Assembly: GCA_937897645.1 (NCBI GenBank)
Contig: CALCNV010000101.1
Location: 1 to 64,000, forward strand
Source of the DNA: an uncultured Lysobacteraceae bacterium
Lineage (GTDB): Bacteria > Pseudomonadota > Gammaproteobacteria > Xanthomonadales > Xanthomonadaceae
Length of the DNA: 64,000 nucleotides
Direction of reading: 5' to 3'
The notes under the pieces were generated by a model. It was not told the DNA's origin. It ran no database searches and saw only the letters and a program-made list of their open reading frames with translations. Shown here in pieces: positions 52,135 through 62,311 of the stretch. The translations under genes and the position numbers were made by a program. The stretch's first letter is position 1, and every line of letters starts with the position of its first letter.

Positions 52135-54513
52135 ATGGCCGGGGCAATGCAACAGGGTACTAGCGCGACACGTGATGGAAATGCTGGCGTGGATGACGCG
52201 AGCAAGACCGCGGCACCGCGCCAGGCGTGGTTGTGGTTCCTGCTGCCTGGACTCGCGGCAGCACTGCTGCACCCTCTGGTTGAACCTGCACTGCGCTCGG
52301 ATATCGCCTATTTCGCCATCGCCCTGTACGGGACGACTGGCGTATTGCTGGGCATCAAATCCAACCGGCCCGTCGACCGCACGCCGTGGCTGTTCTTCGC
52401 GGCCGCCATGTTGCTGCTGTGGTGCGCGGAACTGATGCATGCGATTGCCGACATCACGCCTTACTTTGCCAGGCATATCAACCTGGCCGACGTTTTGTAC
52501 CTGGCCACCTACGCCCTGTTCTTCGTGGCGTTGCTGGGCCTGGTGCGTGGCCGCGAAGGCGTGCCGCCACGTTCGGGATTGCTCGACAGCCTGATCGTCA
52601 TAGCCGGCCTGATGCTGCTGGGCTGGCAATTCCTGCTGCTGCCGACCTATACGGCATCGCCGGGCTACGGCCCCCCGCAAATGCTGCGCGTGTTCTATCC
52701 GATCGCCGACCTGGTGTTGATCGGCATGCTGGTCTGGCTGCGGACCGCGCCTGAAGTGCGCTCGCCTGCCTTCAACCTGCTGCTGGTTGGCACCTTGCTG
52801 TGGACGCTGGCCGATTGCCTGTTCCACCTGACCAGCATGAGTTCCAGCGAGCCGCATGCATTGTTGAAATCGACATGGCTGGTGGCGCACGTGATGTGGG
52901 GTGCTGCCGTGATGCATCCGTCCATGCATGCGTTACAGGCCGCGCGCGATGCGGAGCACACCGACATTTCGTCCGGAAGGATCGCAGTGCTGCTGGCCGG
53001 CGTGCTGTGCATCCCGGGGTCGATTGCACTGCAACTGCTGTTTGGCGTGCCGCTGAACGTGATGGGTGCGGTGTACGGTGGCGTGGCCATCATCCTGCTG
53101 GTGTGGTTGCGCGTGCGCATCCTGATGCGCCGCATCCACGAGTCGGCCGAACACATGAAGGTGCTTTCGCAGACCGATTTCCTGACCGGCCTGCCGAACC
53201 GCAGGCACCTGGCGCAGAGGGCCCAGGTGGCGGTCGGCACGGGGCAGGGCGGGATCGCGCTGCTGTCCATCGACCTGGATCGCTTCAAGGGGGTCAACGA
53301 CACGTTCGGGCACCACGTCGGCGACGAAATGCTGCGTGCCACCGCCATCAGGCTGCAAGCGGGGATGCGGGAAGGCGACCTGGTCGCGCGCACCGGCGGC
53401 GATGAGTTCATCTGCCTGTTGCATCCCCCGGTGTCGCGCAGCATCGCCCAGGCCCGGGCGCAGGAATTGCATCTGCTGTTGAAAGCGCCGATGGAGCTGC
53501 AGGGGCTGCACCTCAACGTCGCGGCCAGCATCGGCGTCGCGGTATCGCCGGGCGACGGCACCGATTTCGAGGGCCTGCTGAAGAGCGCGAACTGGGCGAT
53601 GCGGGCGGCGAAGCGACGGCAGTCGCGCGTGGAGATGCACACCAGCCGCCTGGACGACAACGACTCGTGGCGATTGCTCCTGCTCAACGAGTTCCGCGAT
53701 GCGATGCGGCGCAGCGAACTGGTGGTGCATTACCAGCCGAAGGTGCATTTCGCCAGTCGACGCGTGGTCGGGGTGGAGGCGCTGGTCCGCTGGCAACACC
53801 CGCAGCACGGGTTGCTGCAGCCGGATGCATTCCTTCCCGCCGTCGAACAGACCGAGTTGATCCGGGACATGACCGAGTACGTGTTGCACCAGGCGGTGGG
53901 GCAGTGCACGGCCTGGCGTGCCGATGGCCTGGCGCTGAGCGTGGCGGTCAACCTGTCGACCCGCAGCATCCCCGACCTTGAACTGGTGGGGTCGATCAAG
54001 CGATGCCTGAAGAAGTTCGAATTCCCGGCCGAAGCGCTGGAACTGGAGATCACCGAGTCCAGCGCGATGGCCGACCCCGCGCACGGACTGAAGACCCTGC
54101 ACACGCTGGAGAAGCTGGGGGTGCTGTTGTCCGTGGATGACTACGGCATGGGCTATGGATCGCTGGACTACCTGCGCAAGTTGCCGGTGAAGGTATTGAA
54201 GCTTGACCGCTCCTTCATCAGCCGCATGCATGCCAGCCATGCCGATGCGGCCATCGTGCGCTCCACCCTGGAGCTGGCGCGGCACCTGCACATGGACGTG
54301 GTGGCAGAGGGAGTCGAGGATGCGGGTTGTTTCGAGGCGCTGGGCGAACTGGGCTGCTATGCGGCACAGGGCTACTACCTGTCACGCCCGGTGGCGGCAG
54401 GACAGCTGAAGGCGGTGATCACTGAAATCGAGTCGCGGCTTGGCCCCGCCAGGCAAGGCGGGGTGGCGTTGCGCCACACGGCTGGACTCGCCAGCACTCC
54501 GATCCAGTCGTAG
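52135..54513 (+). CDS. Membrane-anchored GGDEF-EAL c-di-GMP protein
   Basis: About 792 residues. Roughly nine to ten hydrophobic helices (about 30-330) form an N-terminal membrane sensor. A GGDEF domain (GGDEF 421-425) with an RxxD inhibitory site five residues upstream (R412-EG-D415) follows. The EAL domain (EAL 548-550) has NLSTRS, EITESS, DDYGMGYGSLDYLRKLP, LKLDRSF, VAEGVE and AAQGYYLSRP, all consistent with activity. The frame is open back to 51862, but that part has no ribosome site or family character. The ATG at 52135 has an AGGGA almost touching it, and one at 52147 is an alternative. Confidence 0.9.
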   Translation: MAGAMQQGTSATRDGNAGVDDASKTAAPRQAWLWFLLPGLAAALLHPLVEPALRSDIAYFAIALYGTTGVLLGIKSNRPVDRTPWLFFAAAMLLLWCAELMHAIADITPYFARHINLADVLYLATYALFFVALLGLVRGREGVPPRSGLLDSLIVIAGLMLLGWQFLLLPTYTASPGYGPPQMLRVFYPIADLVLIGMLVWLRTAPEVRSPAFNLLLVGTLLWTLADCLFHLTSMSSSEPHALLKSTWLVAHVMWGAAVMHPSMHALQAARDAEHTDISSGRIAVLLAGVLCIPGSIALQLLFGVPLNVMGAVYGGVAIILLVWLRVRILMRRIHESAEHMKVLSQTDFLTGLPNRRHLAQRAQVAVGTGQGGIALLSIDLDRFKGVNDTFGHHVGDEMLRATAIRLQAGMREGDLVARTGGDEFICLLHPPVSRSIAQARAQELHLLLKAPMELQGLHLNVAASIGVAVSPGDGTDFEGLLKSANWAMRAAKRRQSRVEMHTSRLDDNDSWRLLLLNEFRDAMRRSELVVHYQPKVHFASRRVVGVEALVRWQHPQHGLLQPDAFLPAVEQTELIRDMTEYVLHQAVGQCTAWRADGLALSVAVNLSTRSIPDLELVGSIKRCLKKFEFPAEALELEITESSAMADPAHGLKTLHTLEKLGVLLSVDDYGMGYGSLDYLRKLPVKVLKLDRSFISRMHASHADAAIVRSTLELARHLHMDVVAEGVEDAGCFEALGELGCYAAQGYYLSRPVAAGQLKAVITEIESRLGPARQGGVALRHTAGLASTPIQS

Positions 54514-54559
54514 CGGCACCGCCGTCAGGGCTGGGCGCGGAAATGCCGCGCCGCCCGGT

Positions 54560-55732
54560 TCAACCGCGTGCTTCGAACAGTTCCCGTCCTATCAGCATGC
54601 GGCGGATTTCGTTGGTGCCGGCGCCAATCGCATACAGCTTGGCGTCGCGCAGCAGGCGGCCGGTGGGGTATTCGTTGATGTAGCCATTGCCGCCCAGGGA
54701 CTGGATGGCTTCCAGCGCCACCTGCACGCAGGCTTCGGACGCATGCAGCAAACAACCGGCGGCCGCGGCGCGCGAGACATGCCCGGCGTCGTAGTCGCGT
54801 CCCACCTGGTAGGCGTAAGCGCGGCTGGATTGCAGCGCGGTGTACATGTCGGCGATCTTGCCCTGCATCAGGCCGAAGGTGCCGATGGCCGCATCGAACT
54901 GCTTGCGTTCGCGCACGTAGGGCAGGGCGGCATCCAGCGCGGCCTGCATCAGGCCCAGTGGGCCGCCGCTGATCACCAGGCGCTCGGTGTTCAAGCCAGC
55001 CATCAACACCTTGACGCCGTTGTTGACCGTGCCCAGCACGTTTTCCGCCGGGATCTCGCAGTCTTCAAACACCAGCTCGCAGGTGTTGCTGCCGCGCATG
55101 CCCAGCTTGTCCAGCTTCTGCGCGGTGCGGAAGCCCTTCATGCCCTTCTCGACGATGAAGGCGGTGATGCATTTCGAACCACAGTCCTTGCCGGCGGTGC
55201 GCATGTACACGACCAGCACGTCCGCTTCGGGCCCGTTGGTGATCCACATCTTGTTGCCGTTCGCGACCCATGTGTCGCCACGCAGCTCCGCGCGGCAGCT
55301 CATCGAGCCGACTACGTCCGAACCCGCTCCGGGTTCGCTCATCGCCAGCGCGCCCTTCCATTCGCCGCTGCACAACTTGGGCAGGTATTTCTGACGCTGC
55401 GCCTCGTTGCCGTTGGCGTAGAGGTTGGATACGCACAGGTTGGAATGGGCGACGTAGCTCAGGCCCACCGAACCCGAGGCGCGCGAAATTTCCTCCATCG
55501 CCACCAGGTGGGCCAGGTAGCCCATGTCGCTGCCGCCGTATTCGCCGGGCACGGTGAGGCCCAGCAGGCCCAGTTCGCCCAGCTTGGGCCACAGGTCCTG
55601 CGGGAACAGGTTGTCGTGGTCGATCTGTTCGGCGCGCGGGGCGATTTCGCTGTCGGCGAAACGACGCACGGCATCGCGCAACGCATCGATTTCTTCCCCC
55701 AGCGGGAAAGCGGTGATTGAAACAGGCGGCAT
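54560..55732 (-). CDS. liuA: Isovaleryl-CoA dehydrogenase
   Basis: A 390-residue acyl-CoA dehydrogenase oxidising isovaleryl-CoA to 3-methylcrotonyl-Co[16 protein letters not shown] and MWITNG bind FAD. The catalytic base is Glu250 in [16 protein letters not shown], the position used by isovaleryl-CoA dehydrogenases rather than the C-terminal Glu of [18 protein letters not shown] and [19 protein letters not shown] close the protein. GGAGGACCT precedes the ATG. It lies 35 nt downstream of leucine dehydrogenase. Confidence 0.95.
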   Translation of the reverse strand: MPPVSITAFPLGEEIDALRDAVRRFADSEIAPRAEQIDHDNLFPQDLWPKLGELGLLGLTVPGEYGGSDMGYLAHLVAMEEISRASGSVGLSYVAHSNLCVSNLYANGNEAQRQKYLPKLCSGEWKGALAMSEPGAGSDVVGSMSCRAELRGDTWVANGNKMWITNGPEADVLVVYMRTAGKDCGSKCITAFIVEKGMKGFRTAQKLDKLGMRGSNTCELVFEDCEIPAENVLGTVNNGVKVLMAGLNTERLVISGGPLGLMQAALDAALPYVRERKQFDAAIGTFGLMQGKIADMYTALQSSRAYAYQVGRDYDAGHVSRAAAAGCLLHASEACVQVALEAIQSLGGNGYINEYPTGRLLRDAKLYAIGAGTNEIRRMLIGRELFEARG

Positions 55733-55767
55733 AGGTCCTCCCTCCTTTTGCGGCCTTCGGGCGAACG

Positions 55768-56868
55768 TCAGTGTTCGCCGCGCAGGTGTCCCATGAATCG
55801 TGGTGCGGTGCGGCCCAGCGGCAGCTTCAGCTTGCCGATGGACGCGATGCGTGCTTCGGCGATGCGGTCGGCGGCGTATTGCGGGGTGATGCCTTCGCGG
55901 TCGGACAGGTCGTAGATCTTGCCCAGCGTGTGGTAGATGTTGCGCATCAGGCGCATCGCGCGTTCGCGGTTGTAGCCGTCGATTTCCAGCGACACGTTCA
56001 TTACGCCGCCCGCGTTCACCGCGTAGTCCGGCGCATACAGGATGCCGCGCTTCGCGGCTTCGGTGCCGGTGACGTGCGACATCTGGTTGTTGGCGGTGCC
56101 GCAGATGATCTTGGCCTTCAGGCGCGGCAGGGTTTCGGCATTGATGGCGTACTCGAACGCGCACGGCGAGAACACGTCGGCCGGCACGTCGTAGATCTCG
56201 TCCGGCTTGACCGCTTCGGCGCCGTATTCGTCGACCGCGCGTTCCACCAGCGCGGGGTTGAGGTCGGCGACGAACAGCTTGGCGCCGCGTTCCTTCAGCA
56301 GTTTCACGTACTCCATGCCGATGTGGCCCAGGCCCTGCACGGCGTAGCTGTACTTGCCGATCTCTTCATTGCCGAACTTGCGGTTCAAGGTGGCCATCAG
56401 GCCCTGCAGCGCGCCGTAGGCGGTGAACGGGGCCGGGTCGCCGGAACCGCCGTGCACCTGGTGCACGCCCACCACGTATTCGGTTTCGCGGTAGACATGT
56501 TCCATGTCGCTGACGTCGGTGCCCACGTCCTCGGCGGTGATGTAGCGGCCGCCCAGCGAATCCACGTAGCGGCCAAAGCCGCGGAACACCGCTTCGGTCT
56601 TGTCAGTGGCGGTGTCGCCGATCAGCACGGCCTTGCCGCCGCCCACGTTCAAGCCGGCCAGCGCGTTCTTGTAGGTCATGGTGCGGCTGAGCCGCAGCGC
56701 ATCGGTCAGCGCGTCTTCGCTGCTGGCGTAGGGACGCATGCGTACGCCGCCCAGGGCAGGGCCGAGCACGGTGCTGTGGATGGCGATGATGGCCTTCAGC
56801 CCCGCGTCCTTGTTGTTGCAGAACACCACTTGTTCGTGGCCGGAGGTGTCGAGGGTTTCGAAAATCAT
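55768..56868 (-). CDS. Leucine dehydrogenase
   Basis: A 366-residue amino acid dehydrogenase of the Glu/Leu/Phe/Val family, converting leucine (and valine, isoleucine) to the keto acid with [26 protein letters not shown] has the substrate Lys67 and catalytic Lys79. [10 protein letters not shown] is the NAD fold. The C-terminus aligns with LeuDH lengths (about 365). The first gene of a LeuDH-liuA transcript, it supplies the entry step to leucine breakdown. An upstream ATG 26 codons earlier lacks support. Confidence 0.93.
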   Translation of the reverse strand: MIFETLDTSGHEQVVFCNNKDAGLKAIIAIHSTVLGPALGGVRMRPYASSEDALTDALRLSRTMTYKNALAGLNVGGGKAVLIGDTATDKTEAVFRGFGRYVDSLGGRYITAEDVGTDVSDMEHVYRETEYVVGVHQVHGGSGDPAPFTAYGALQGLMATLNRKFGNEEIGKYSYAVQGLGHIGMEYVKLLKERGAKLFVADLNPALVERAVDEYGAEAVKPDEIYDVPADVFSPCAFEYAINAETLPRLKAKIICGTANNQMSHVTGTEAAKRGILYAPDYAVNAGGVMNVSLEIDGYNRERAMRLMRNIYHTLGKIYDLSDREGITPQYAADRIAEARIASIGKLKLPLGRTAPRFMGHLRGEH

Positions 56869-57053
56869 GGGGAGGGCTCCGATTTGCGCGGCCTGCAGGC
56901 GCTTGCAAATTGCCAGAACTGTGCCTAAGGGATTGATCGCAAACAAAAAAGCGACGTTGCCGGAAGCGGGCAGGGGCGTCGCAGGCGTCCAGTCTAGTCC
57001 AATCGTGGGGGACCGCCAGCCGGCGGTGCATGCGCGTTATCCGCGGGACCGTG

Positions 57054-58334
57054 TCAGAACCCGCGGTAGCGTTGCTGGCGCAGCCACAGCGTGGCCAGCC
57101 ACTTCTCGCCTTCCAGCACCGGCAGGCCTGCATGCAGGCTGCGTGGATCGGGCTGGCCGTCGGGCGTCAGGTTGTCGAAGATCACTGCCGATCCCGGCGC
57201 CGGCGCAATGCAAACCCCGGCCAGCGGAAAGTCGGTTTCACCTCCCGACAGGACGGGGCTCAGATACGCGCAGATGCTGCGGGCACGATTGCCGGCCTGC
57301 GGCCGGTCACGCTGCAGGGAGCCCGGATTCAGGTAATCGCGATGCGGCCGGTACTGTTCGCCCGGCTGGTAGCGCAGCACGATGAGGGGTTCCGCATGCA
57401 GCAGGTCCACACCGGTGGCGGTGGCCATGCGCCGCTGCACCAGGCGCAGTGCCAGGTCCTCCACCACCGGGTCGTGGCTGGCATCGCTACTGGTCCTGAC
57501 CTGCTGTTCCGGCGACACCTGCTGTATCGGCAGTCCCGTGGTGGGGTCCAGGGTGCGCGAGCGTCGCAACAGCGGCGTGCTCATCGCTATCAACAGGCGG
57601 CATTCGTCGGCGGACAGCAGCTGCGGGGCCAACGCGATGCCCGGTGATTGCGACAGGACCTGTGGCGAAGGCGGGCGCAACACTTCTTCCAGCGCCAGCG
57701 TGCGGGGCGGCGATGCCGGTCCGGTCGGCAACGGCACCGTGATACGTGGCAACGCGGCATAGCCCTGTGCGGACAATTGCGCCTGCAACTGTGCGGCGGC
57801 CTGCGGGTCGGCCGCGCAGCCTTCGCCCAGCGCCAGCCGTTCGGCAAGCAACATCGCCGCCACGGCGTCGCCGGCCTGCGCCGCCTTGTCCAGCAAGGCA
57901 ATGCACAAGGACTGGTCGCCTGCATCGGGGCTGCGGCCGAAGTGGATCGCGGCCGCGCGTAGTGCGGGTGGATAGCCTGCATTGACGGCAGCCAGCATGC
58001 GCGCATTGACCTGTGCATCGAAGGACAAGGCACTGCCACCCACGCCAATCAGGGCCAGCAGGTAGCCCGCGATGATGTCGCCCGTGGTTTCGGCCTGCAG
58101 CAGCCAGGCCAGGGCGGCGTCCACGTCGACCGTGCGGTCGATGCCATACAGCAGCATCCTGGCGCACTCCACCATGGCCGGCGCATGCCCTTCCTTCGCG
58201 GCGTGGAGAAACTGCGCGTAAGCCTCTTCAGTGGCGCCGCTGCGCGACAGTGCGCTGGCGAATCGGAACCGGTCCTCGGATCGTCCGCCCTCGGCGCGGG
58301 TGCGCAGCTGTACGAGATCAGTGACCGCTGGCAT
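57054..58334 (-). CDS. Sel1-repeat/prolyl 4-hydroxylase-like 2OG-Fe(II) oxygenase
   Basis: A 426-residue protein. The N-terminal half (about 1-200) has Sel1/TPR-like helical repeats (EAYAQFLHAAKEGHAPAMVECARMLLYG; GDQSLCIALLDKAAQAGDAVAAMLLAERLALGEG). The C-terminal half is a 2-oxoglutarate dioxygenase of the prolyl 4-hydroxylase group: YRPHRDYLNP gives the His and Asp iron ligands, GGETDFP is conserved, SLHAGLPV gives the second His, and EKWLATLWLRQ the oxoglutarate-binding Lys. The protein substrate is unknown; the repeats may recognise it. It is divergent from icmF. Confidence 0.9.
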   Translation of the reverse strand: MPAVTDLVQLRTRAEGGRSEDRFRFASALSRSGATEEAYAQFLHAAKEGHAPAMVECARMLLYGIDRTVDVDAALAWLLQAETTGDIIAGYLLALIGVGGSALSFDAQVNARMLAAVNAGYPPALRAAAIHFGRSPDAGDQSLCIALLDKAAQAGDAVAAMLLAERLALGEGCAADPQAAAQLQAQLSAQGYAALPRITVPLPTGPASPPRTLALEEVLRPPSPQVLSQSPGIALAPQLLSADECRLLIAMSTPLLRRSRTLDPTTGLPIQQVSPEQQVRTSSDASHDPVVEDLALRLVQRRMATATGVDLLHAEPLIVLRYQPGEQYRPHRDYLNPGSLQRDRPQAGNRARSICAYLSPVLSGGETDFPLAGVCIAPAPGSAVIFDNLTPDGQPDPRSLHAGLPVLEGEKWLATLWLRQQRYRGF

Positions 58335-58517
58335 GCGCAGGCCAAACGAAGATGGGTGGCCTTGATAGTGGAAACGATTGCGACGTGGCGCAATGCTTCG
58401 GGCGCAGATCGTAAGCCGGGTTACGGCTTGCATACGTTGGCGTACGCAGGCCCTGCTGACCGGCCCTGAACATGCCCCGGTTTACACTTGCCAGCTGATT
58501 CCCGACCCGAGGGCGCG

Positions 58518-61500
58518 ATGAGCACCCCAGCTTCCAGCCTGCCCGACACGCATACCGACACCACGCCGCTGCGTTTCGTCACCGCCGCCAGCCTGTTCGA
58601 CGGGCACGACGCCGCCATCAACATCATGCGCCGCCTGATCCAGGGGCAGGGCGCGGAAGTGATCCACCTGGGCCACAACCGCAGCGTGGAGGACGTGGTC
58701 CGCGCCGCGCTGCAGGAAGACGCCGACGCCATCGCCCTGTCGTCCTACCAGGGCGGGCACGTCGAATACTTCAAGTACATGGTCGACATGCTGCGCGAAC
58801 GTGGCGCCGGCCACATCCGCGTGTTCGGCGGCGGCGGCGGCACCATCACCCCGGAGGAAATCCGTGAACTGCAGGACTACGGGGTCGAGCGCATCTACCA
58901 CCCCAACGACGGCATGCACATGGGCCTGGTGCAGATGATCGAGGACGTGGTGTTGCGTGCCGAAGGCGCGCGGGAATCGGGACCCGGGACTCGGGAACCG
59001 GGCATGCCTGCCATCCCCGATATAGCGGACGAGATTGGAATTGGCCGCGTGCTCAGTGCCATCGAAGACGGCCGCTTCACGGAAGCGGAGCTGGAGAAGC
59101 TTCGGAAACAATGGGCAGGCGGCTCTTCCCCTTCACCCTTTGCCCTTCACCCTTCACGCTCCACCCCCGTCCTCGGCATCACCGGCACCGGCGGCGCCGG
59201 CAAGTCCAGCGTCACCGATGAACTGTTGAACCGTTTCCTCGCCAGCTTCCCGCAGATGCGCATCGCGGTGATCTCGGTCGACCCGACCCGCCGCCGCACC
59301 GGTGGCGCGCTGCTCGGCGACCGCATCCGCATGAACTCGCTGCGCAGCCACCGTGTGTACATGCGCTCCATGGCCACGCGCCGCCAGCATGCGGCGACCA
59401 ACCGCGTGCTGAAGGACTGCATCGGTTTCCTGAAAGGACTGGGCTACGACCTGGTCATCGTGGAAACCGCTGGCATCGGCCAGAGCGATTCGGAAATCGT
59501 CGACCTGGTTGATTTCCCCATGTACGTGATGACCAGCGAATACGGCGCGGCCAGCCAGCTGGAAAAGATCGACATGCTCGATTTCGCCGAGCTCATCGTG
59601 TTGAACAAGTACGACAAGCGCGGCGCCGAAGACGCGCTGCGCGACGTGCGCAAGCAGTGGAAGCGCAACCGCGTCGCCTTCCAGACGGCAGACGAAGACG
59701 TGCCCGCGTACCCCACCATCGCCAGCCAGTTCAACGACCCCGGCATCAGCTGGATGTTCGTCAACCTGTGCAGGCTGTTGCGCGAGAAGCTGGGCCTGGG
59801 TGCTGCAGGTTCCGCACTTGTGGGAGGGGCTTCAGCCCCGACTCCCATCGGTGCCCGGACTGTCGGGGTTGAAACCCCTCCCACAAAAACACGCTGTGAT
59901 TTCAGGCCGCAGCTGGATACCTCGTTGAAGGAGCCACGCGCCACCGTACTTATTCCCGGCGCACGCGTGCGCTACCTGGCGGAGATCGCCGAGCAGGGTC
60001 GCGGCATCAACAAGGTGGTGGAACAGCAATCCGAGGTTGCGAGTCGCGCGCAGCATCTGTGGGAGTCGTTGCGGGAGCTTGGTGATGGGAAGTTGCCGAA
60101 GCAGCTTGATCTTTACGCCGCCGATGACCTGCTTGTTGTGGGAGGGGCTTCAGCCCCGACGATCACTAGCGTCGGGGCTGAAGCCCCTCCCACAAATGCG
60201 ACGCTCGTCGACCGCTCGCTCTTGACCCTGCGCCAGCGCTACCAGGACGCGGTGCAGTCGCTGACCAATGAAAACCTCAAGCTGCTGCGCGAGTGGCCGC
60301 AGCGCTTGAAGTCGATCACCGACGAAAACTTCAGCTACGACGTGCGCGGCAAGGCCGTCACCGGCGACAACTACCGCACCTCGCTCAGCCACCAGCCGAT
60401 CCCGAAGATCGCCGCGCCCACCTACAAGTCGTGGGGCGAACTGCTGACCTTCCTCGGCAAGGAAAACCTGCCGGGCAGCTATCCCTACACCGGTGGCGTG
60501 TATCCGTACCGCCGCAGCGGCGAGGATCCCATCCGCATGTTCGCCGGCGAAGGCACGCCGGAGCGCACCAACCGCCGCTTCCATTACCTCAGCGTCGGCC
60601 AGCCGGCCGCGCGCCTGTCCACTGCGTTCGACAGCGTGACGCTGTATGGCGAAGACCCTGCGCCGCGTCCGGACATCTACGGCAAGATCGGCAACTCGGG
60701 CGTCAACGTGCCTACCCTGGACGACATGAAGAAGCTGTATTCCGGCTTCGACCTGTGTTCGCCCACCACGTCCGTGTCGATGACCATCAACGGCCCAGCG
60801 CCGATGATCCTGGCTATGTTCATGAACACCGCCATCGACCAGCAGGTGGAGCTGTACCTGCAGGAAGACGCGCAGCGCTGGAGCGACGCGCAACAGGCCA
60901 TCGCCAAGCTCTTCGAAGGCCGCGAGCGTCCGCAGTACCACGGTGAATTGCCGCCGACCAACAACGGCTTGGGCCTGGGCCTGCTTGGCGTCACCGGTGA
61001 ACAGGTCGTCGATGCCGAGACCTACGCGCGCATCAAGGCGCAGACCTTGAAGTCAGTACGTGGCACGGTGCAGGCCGACATCCTGAAGGAAGACCAGGCG
61101 CAGAACACCTGCATCTTCAGCACCGAGTTCGCGTTGCGCATGATGGGCGACATCCAGCAGTATTTCGTCGACCACGGCGTGCGCAATTTCTATTCGGTGT
61201 CGATCTCCGGCTACCACATCGCCGAGGCCGGGGCGAACCCGATCTCGCAGCTCGCCTTCACCTTGAGCAACGGCTTCACCATCGTCGAGTACTACCTGGC
61301 GCGCGGCATGAAGGTGGACGACTTCGCCGCCAACCTGTCGTTCTTCTTCAGCAATGGCATGGACCCGGAATACACGGTCATCGGCCGCGTCGCGCGGCGC
61401 ATCTGGGCGCGTGCGATGCGCGAGCGCTACGGCGCCAACGAGCGCAGCCAGATGATGAAGTACCACATCCAGACCTCGGGCCGCTCGCTGCACGCGCAGG

Positions 61501-62222
61501 AAATCCAGTTCAACGACATCCGCACCACGCTGCAGGCGCTTTACGCCCTGTTCGACAACTGCAATTCGCTGCACACCAATGCGTATGACGAGGCGATCAC
61601 CACGCCCACGGAAGAGAGCGTGCGCCGCGCGGTGGCCATCCAGATGATCATCAACAAGGAACTGGGCCTCAACTTCATCGAGAACCCGTGGCAGGGCAGC
61701 TTCGCGGTGGAGTACCTGACCGACCTGGTGGAAGAGGCGGTGTACAAGGAATTCGAGGCAATCAGCGAGCGAGGTGGCGTGCTGGGTGCGATGGACACCA
61801 TGTACCAGCGCGGCAAGATCCAGGAAGAGTCGCTGTACTACGAGCACAAGAAGCACGACGGCAGCCTGCCGCTGGTGGGCGTCAACACCTACCTGCCGCG
61901 CGAGCATGGCGGCGACATCGTCACCGAGATCGAGTTGATTCGTTCGACCGAGGAAGAAAAGGGCCAGCAGATCGCCAACGTGCTGGGCTGGCAGCAGTCG
62001 CGTAATGGTTTTGCACCGGTGGGCGAGACGGAGCATGCGCATGTGGTGGAGTCGGAGGACGAAGAGGTCCATGACGGCCACGGCCTGGCCTACCTGCAGC
62101 AGACGGCACGCGAGCGCCGCAATGTGTTCGAGGCGCTGGTGGAAGCAGTGAAGACGCACAGCCTGGGGCAGATCAGCCATGCGCTGTATGACGTGGGTGG
62201 GGAATACCGCCGCAATATGTAA
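58518..62222 (+). CDS. icmF: IcmF, fused isobutyryl-CoA mutase with G-protein chaperone
   Basis: A 1234-residue fusion. The B12-binding domain (about 20-155) has [15 protein letters not shown] and SSYQGGHVE. The MeaB-like GTPase chaperone (about 215-420) has [37 protein letters not shown] and NKYDKRG. The mutase barrel (about 600-1100) has [42 protein letters not shown] and [20 protein letters not shown]. Typical IcmF has about 1090 residues. The surplus here coincides with four repeat insertions in linkers: two 7-bp tandem tracts and two palindromic REPs, all in frame. It interconverts isobutyryl- and butyryl-CoA (isovaleryl/pivalyl-CoA as side reaction). GAGGGCGCG precedes the ATG. Confidence 0.95.
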   Translation: MSTPASSLPDTHTDTTPLRFVTAASLFDGHDAAINIMRRLIQGQGAEVIHLGHNRSVEDVVRAALQEDADAIALSSYQGGHVEYFKYMVDMLRERGAGHIRVFGGGGGTITPEEIRELQDYGVERIYHPNDGMHMGLVQMIEDVVLRAEGARESGPGTREPGMPAIPDIADEIGIGRVLSAIEDGRFTEAELEKLRKQWAGGSSPSPFALHPSRSTPVLGITGTGGAGKSSVTDELLNRFLASFPQMRIAVISVDPTRRRTGGALLGDRIRMNSLRSHRVYMRSMATRRQHAATNRVLKDCIGFLKGLGYDLVIVETAGIGQSDSEIVDLVDFPMYVMTSEYGAASQLEKIDMLDFAELIVLNKYDKRGAEDALRDVRKQWKRNRVAFQTADEDVPAYPTIASQFNDPGISWMFVNLCRLLREKLGLGAAGSALVGGASAPTPIGARTVGVETPPTKTRCDFRPQLDTSLKEPRATVLIPGARVRYLAEIAEQGRGINKVVEQQSEVASRAQHLWESLRELGDGKLPKQLDLYAADDLLVVGGASAPTITSVGAEAPPTNATLVDRSLLTLRQRYQDAVQSLTNENLKLLREWPQRLKSITDENFSYDVRGKAVTGDNYRTSLSHQPIPKIAAPTYKSWGELLTFLGKENLPGSYPYTGGVYPYRRSGEDPIRMFAGEGTPERTNRRFHYLSVGQPAARLSTAFDSVTLYGEDPAPRPDIYGKIGNSGVNVPTLDDMKKLYSGFDLCSPTTSVSMTINGPAPMILAMFMNTAIDQQVELYLQEDAQRWSDAQQAIAKLFEGRERPQYHGELPPTNNGLGLGLLGVTGEQVVDAETYARIKAQTLKSVRGTVQADILKEDQAQNTCIFSTEFALRMMGDIQQYFVDHGVRNFYSVSISGYHIAEAGANPISQLAFTLSNGFTIVEYYLARGMKVDDFAANLSFFFSNGMDPEYTVIGRVARRIWARAMRERYGANERSQMMKYHIQTSGRSLHAQEIQFNDIRTTLQALYALFDNCNSLHTNAYDEAITTPTEESVRRAVAIQMIINKELGLNFIENPWQGSFAVEYLTDLVEEAVYKEFEAISERGGVLGAMDTMYQRGKIQEESLYYEHKKHDGSLPLVGVNTYLPREHGGDIVTEIELIRSTEEEKGQQIANVLGWQQSRNGFAPVGETEHAHVVESEDEEVHDGHGLAYLQQTARERRNVFEALVEAVKTHSLGQISHALYDVGGEYRRNM
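58971..59002 (+). repeat. 7-bp tandem repeat (CGGGANN)4 within icmF
   Basis: Four head-to-tail heptamers, CGGGAAT CGGGACC CGGGACT CGGGAAC, plus CGGG, are translated as [11 protein letters not shown] in the linker after the B12 domain. Since 7 is not a multiple of 3, loss or gain of one unit would shift the reading frame. Confidence 0.85.
59129..59156 (+). repeat. 7-bp tandem repeat (CCCTTCA)4 within icmF
   Basis: Units CCCTTCA CCCTTTG CCCTTCA CCCTTCA, four copies, are translated as SPFALHPS just before the GTPase P-loop. This is the second heptanucleotide tract in the same gene, with the same frameshift potential. Confidence 0.85.
59820..59884 (+). repeat. GTGG-headed REP inside icmF, copy 1
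   Basis: A 65-bp palindrome with GTGGGAGGGGCTTCAGCCCC and a matching right arm, read in frame as [11 protein letters not shown]...GVETPPT between the GTPase domain and the linker to the mutase. Same subfamily as the serA/D2HGDH promoter copy. Confidence 0.9.
60138..60193 (+). repeat. GTGG-headed REP inside icmF, copy 2
   Basis: A 56-bp palindrome, read in the same frame and orientation as copy 1 ([19 protein letters not shown]). It sits just before the mutase domain. It has nearly perfect arms and no stop in the reading frame. Confidence 0.9.
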
Positions 62223-62277
62223 CCGCCAGGTGCTGTCACCTGAGCCGCTTGCATGATGTCGATCTGCTATGACGGGT

Positions 62278-62306
62278 TGCGTCATATGACGGCGGGCGTT
62301 ATATTC
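62278..62306 (+). promoter_or_regulatory. higBA promoter
   Basis: TTGCGT and TATATT with a 17-bp spacer lie immediately upstream of higB, 5 bp before its ATG. If used, the toxin message would be nearly leaderless. Confidence 0.6.
62281..62292 (+). promoter_or_regulatory. Palindromic operator in the higBA promoter
   Basis: CGTCATATGACG, a perfect 12-bp palindrome, lies between the -35 and -10 boxes. This is a plausible site for autorepression by HigA dimers. Confidence 0.55.
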
Positions 62307-62311
62307 GCGGC

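Noticed and set aside
58518..62222. Reading icmF as methylmalonyl-CoA mutase
   Set aside because: The B12 domain is N-terminal and a GTPase chaperone is fused in the middle, as in IcmF; MCM has the B12 domain at the C-terminus and different substrate-loop residues.
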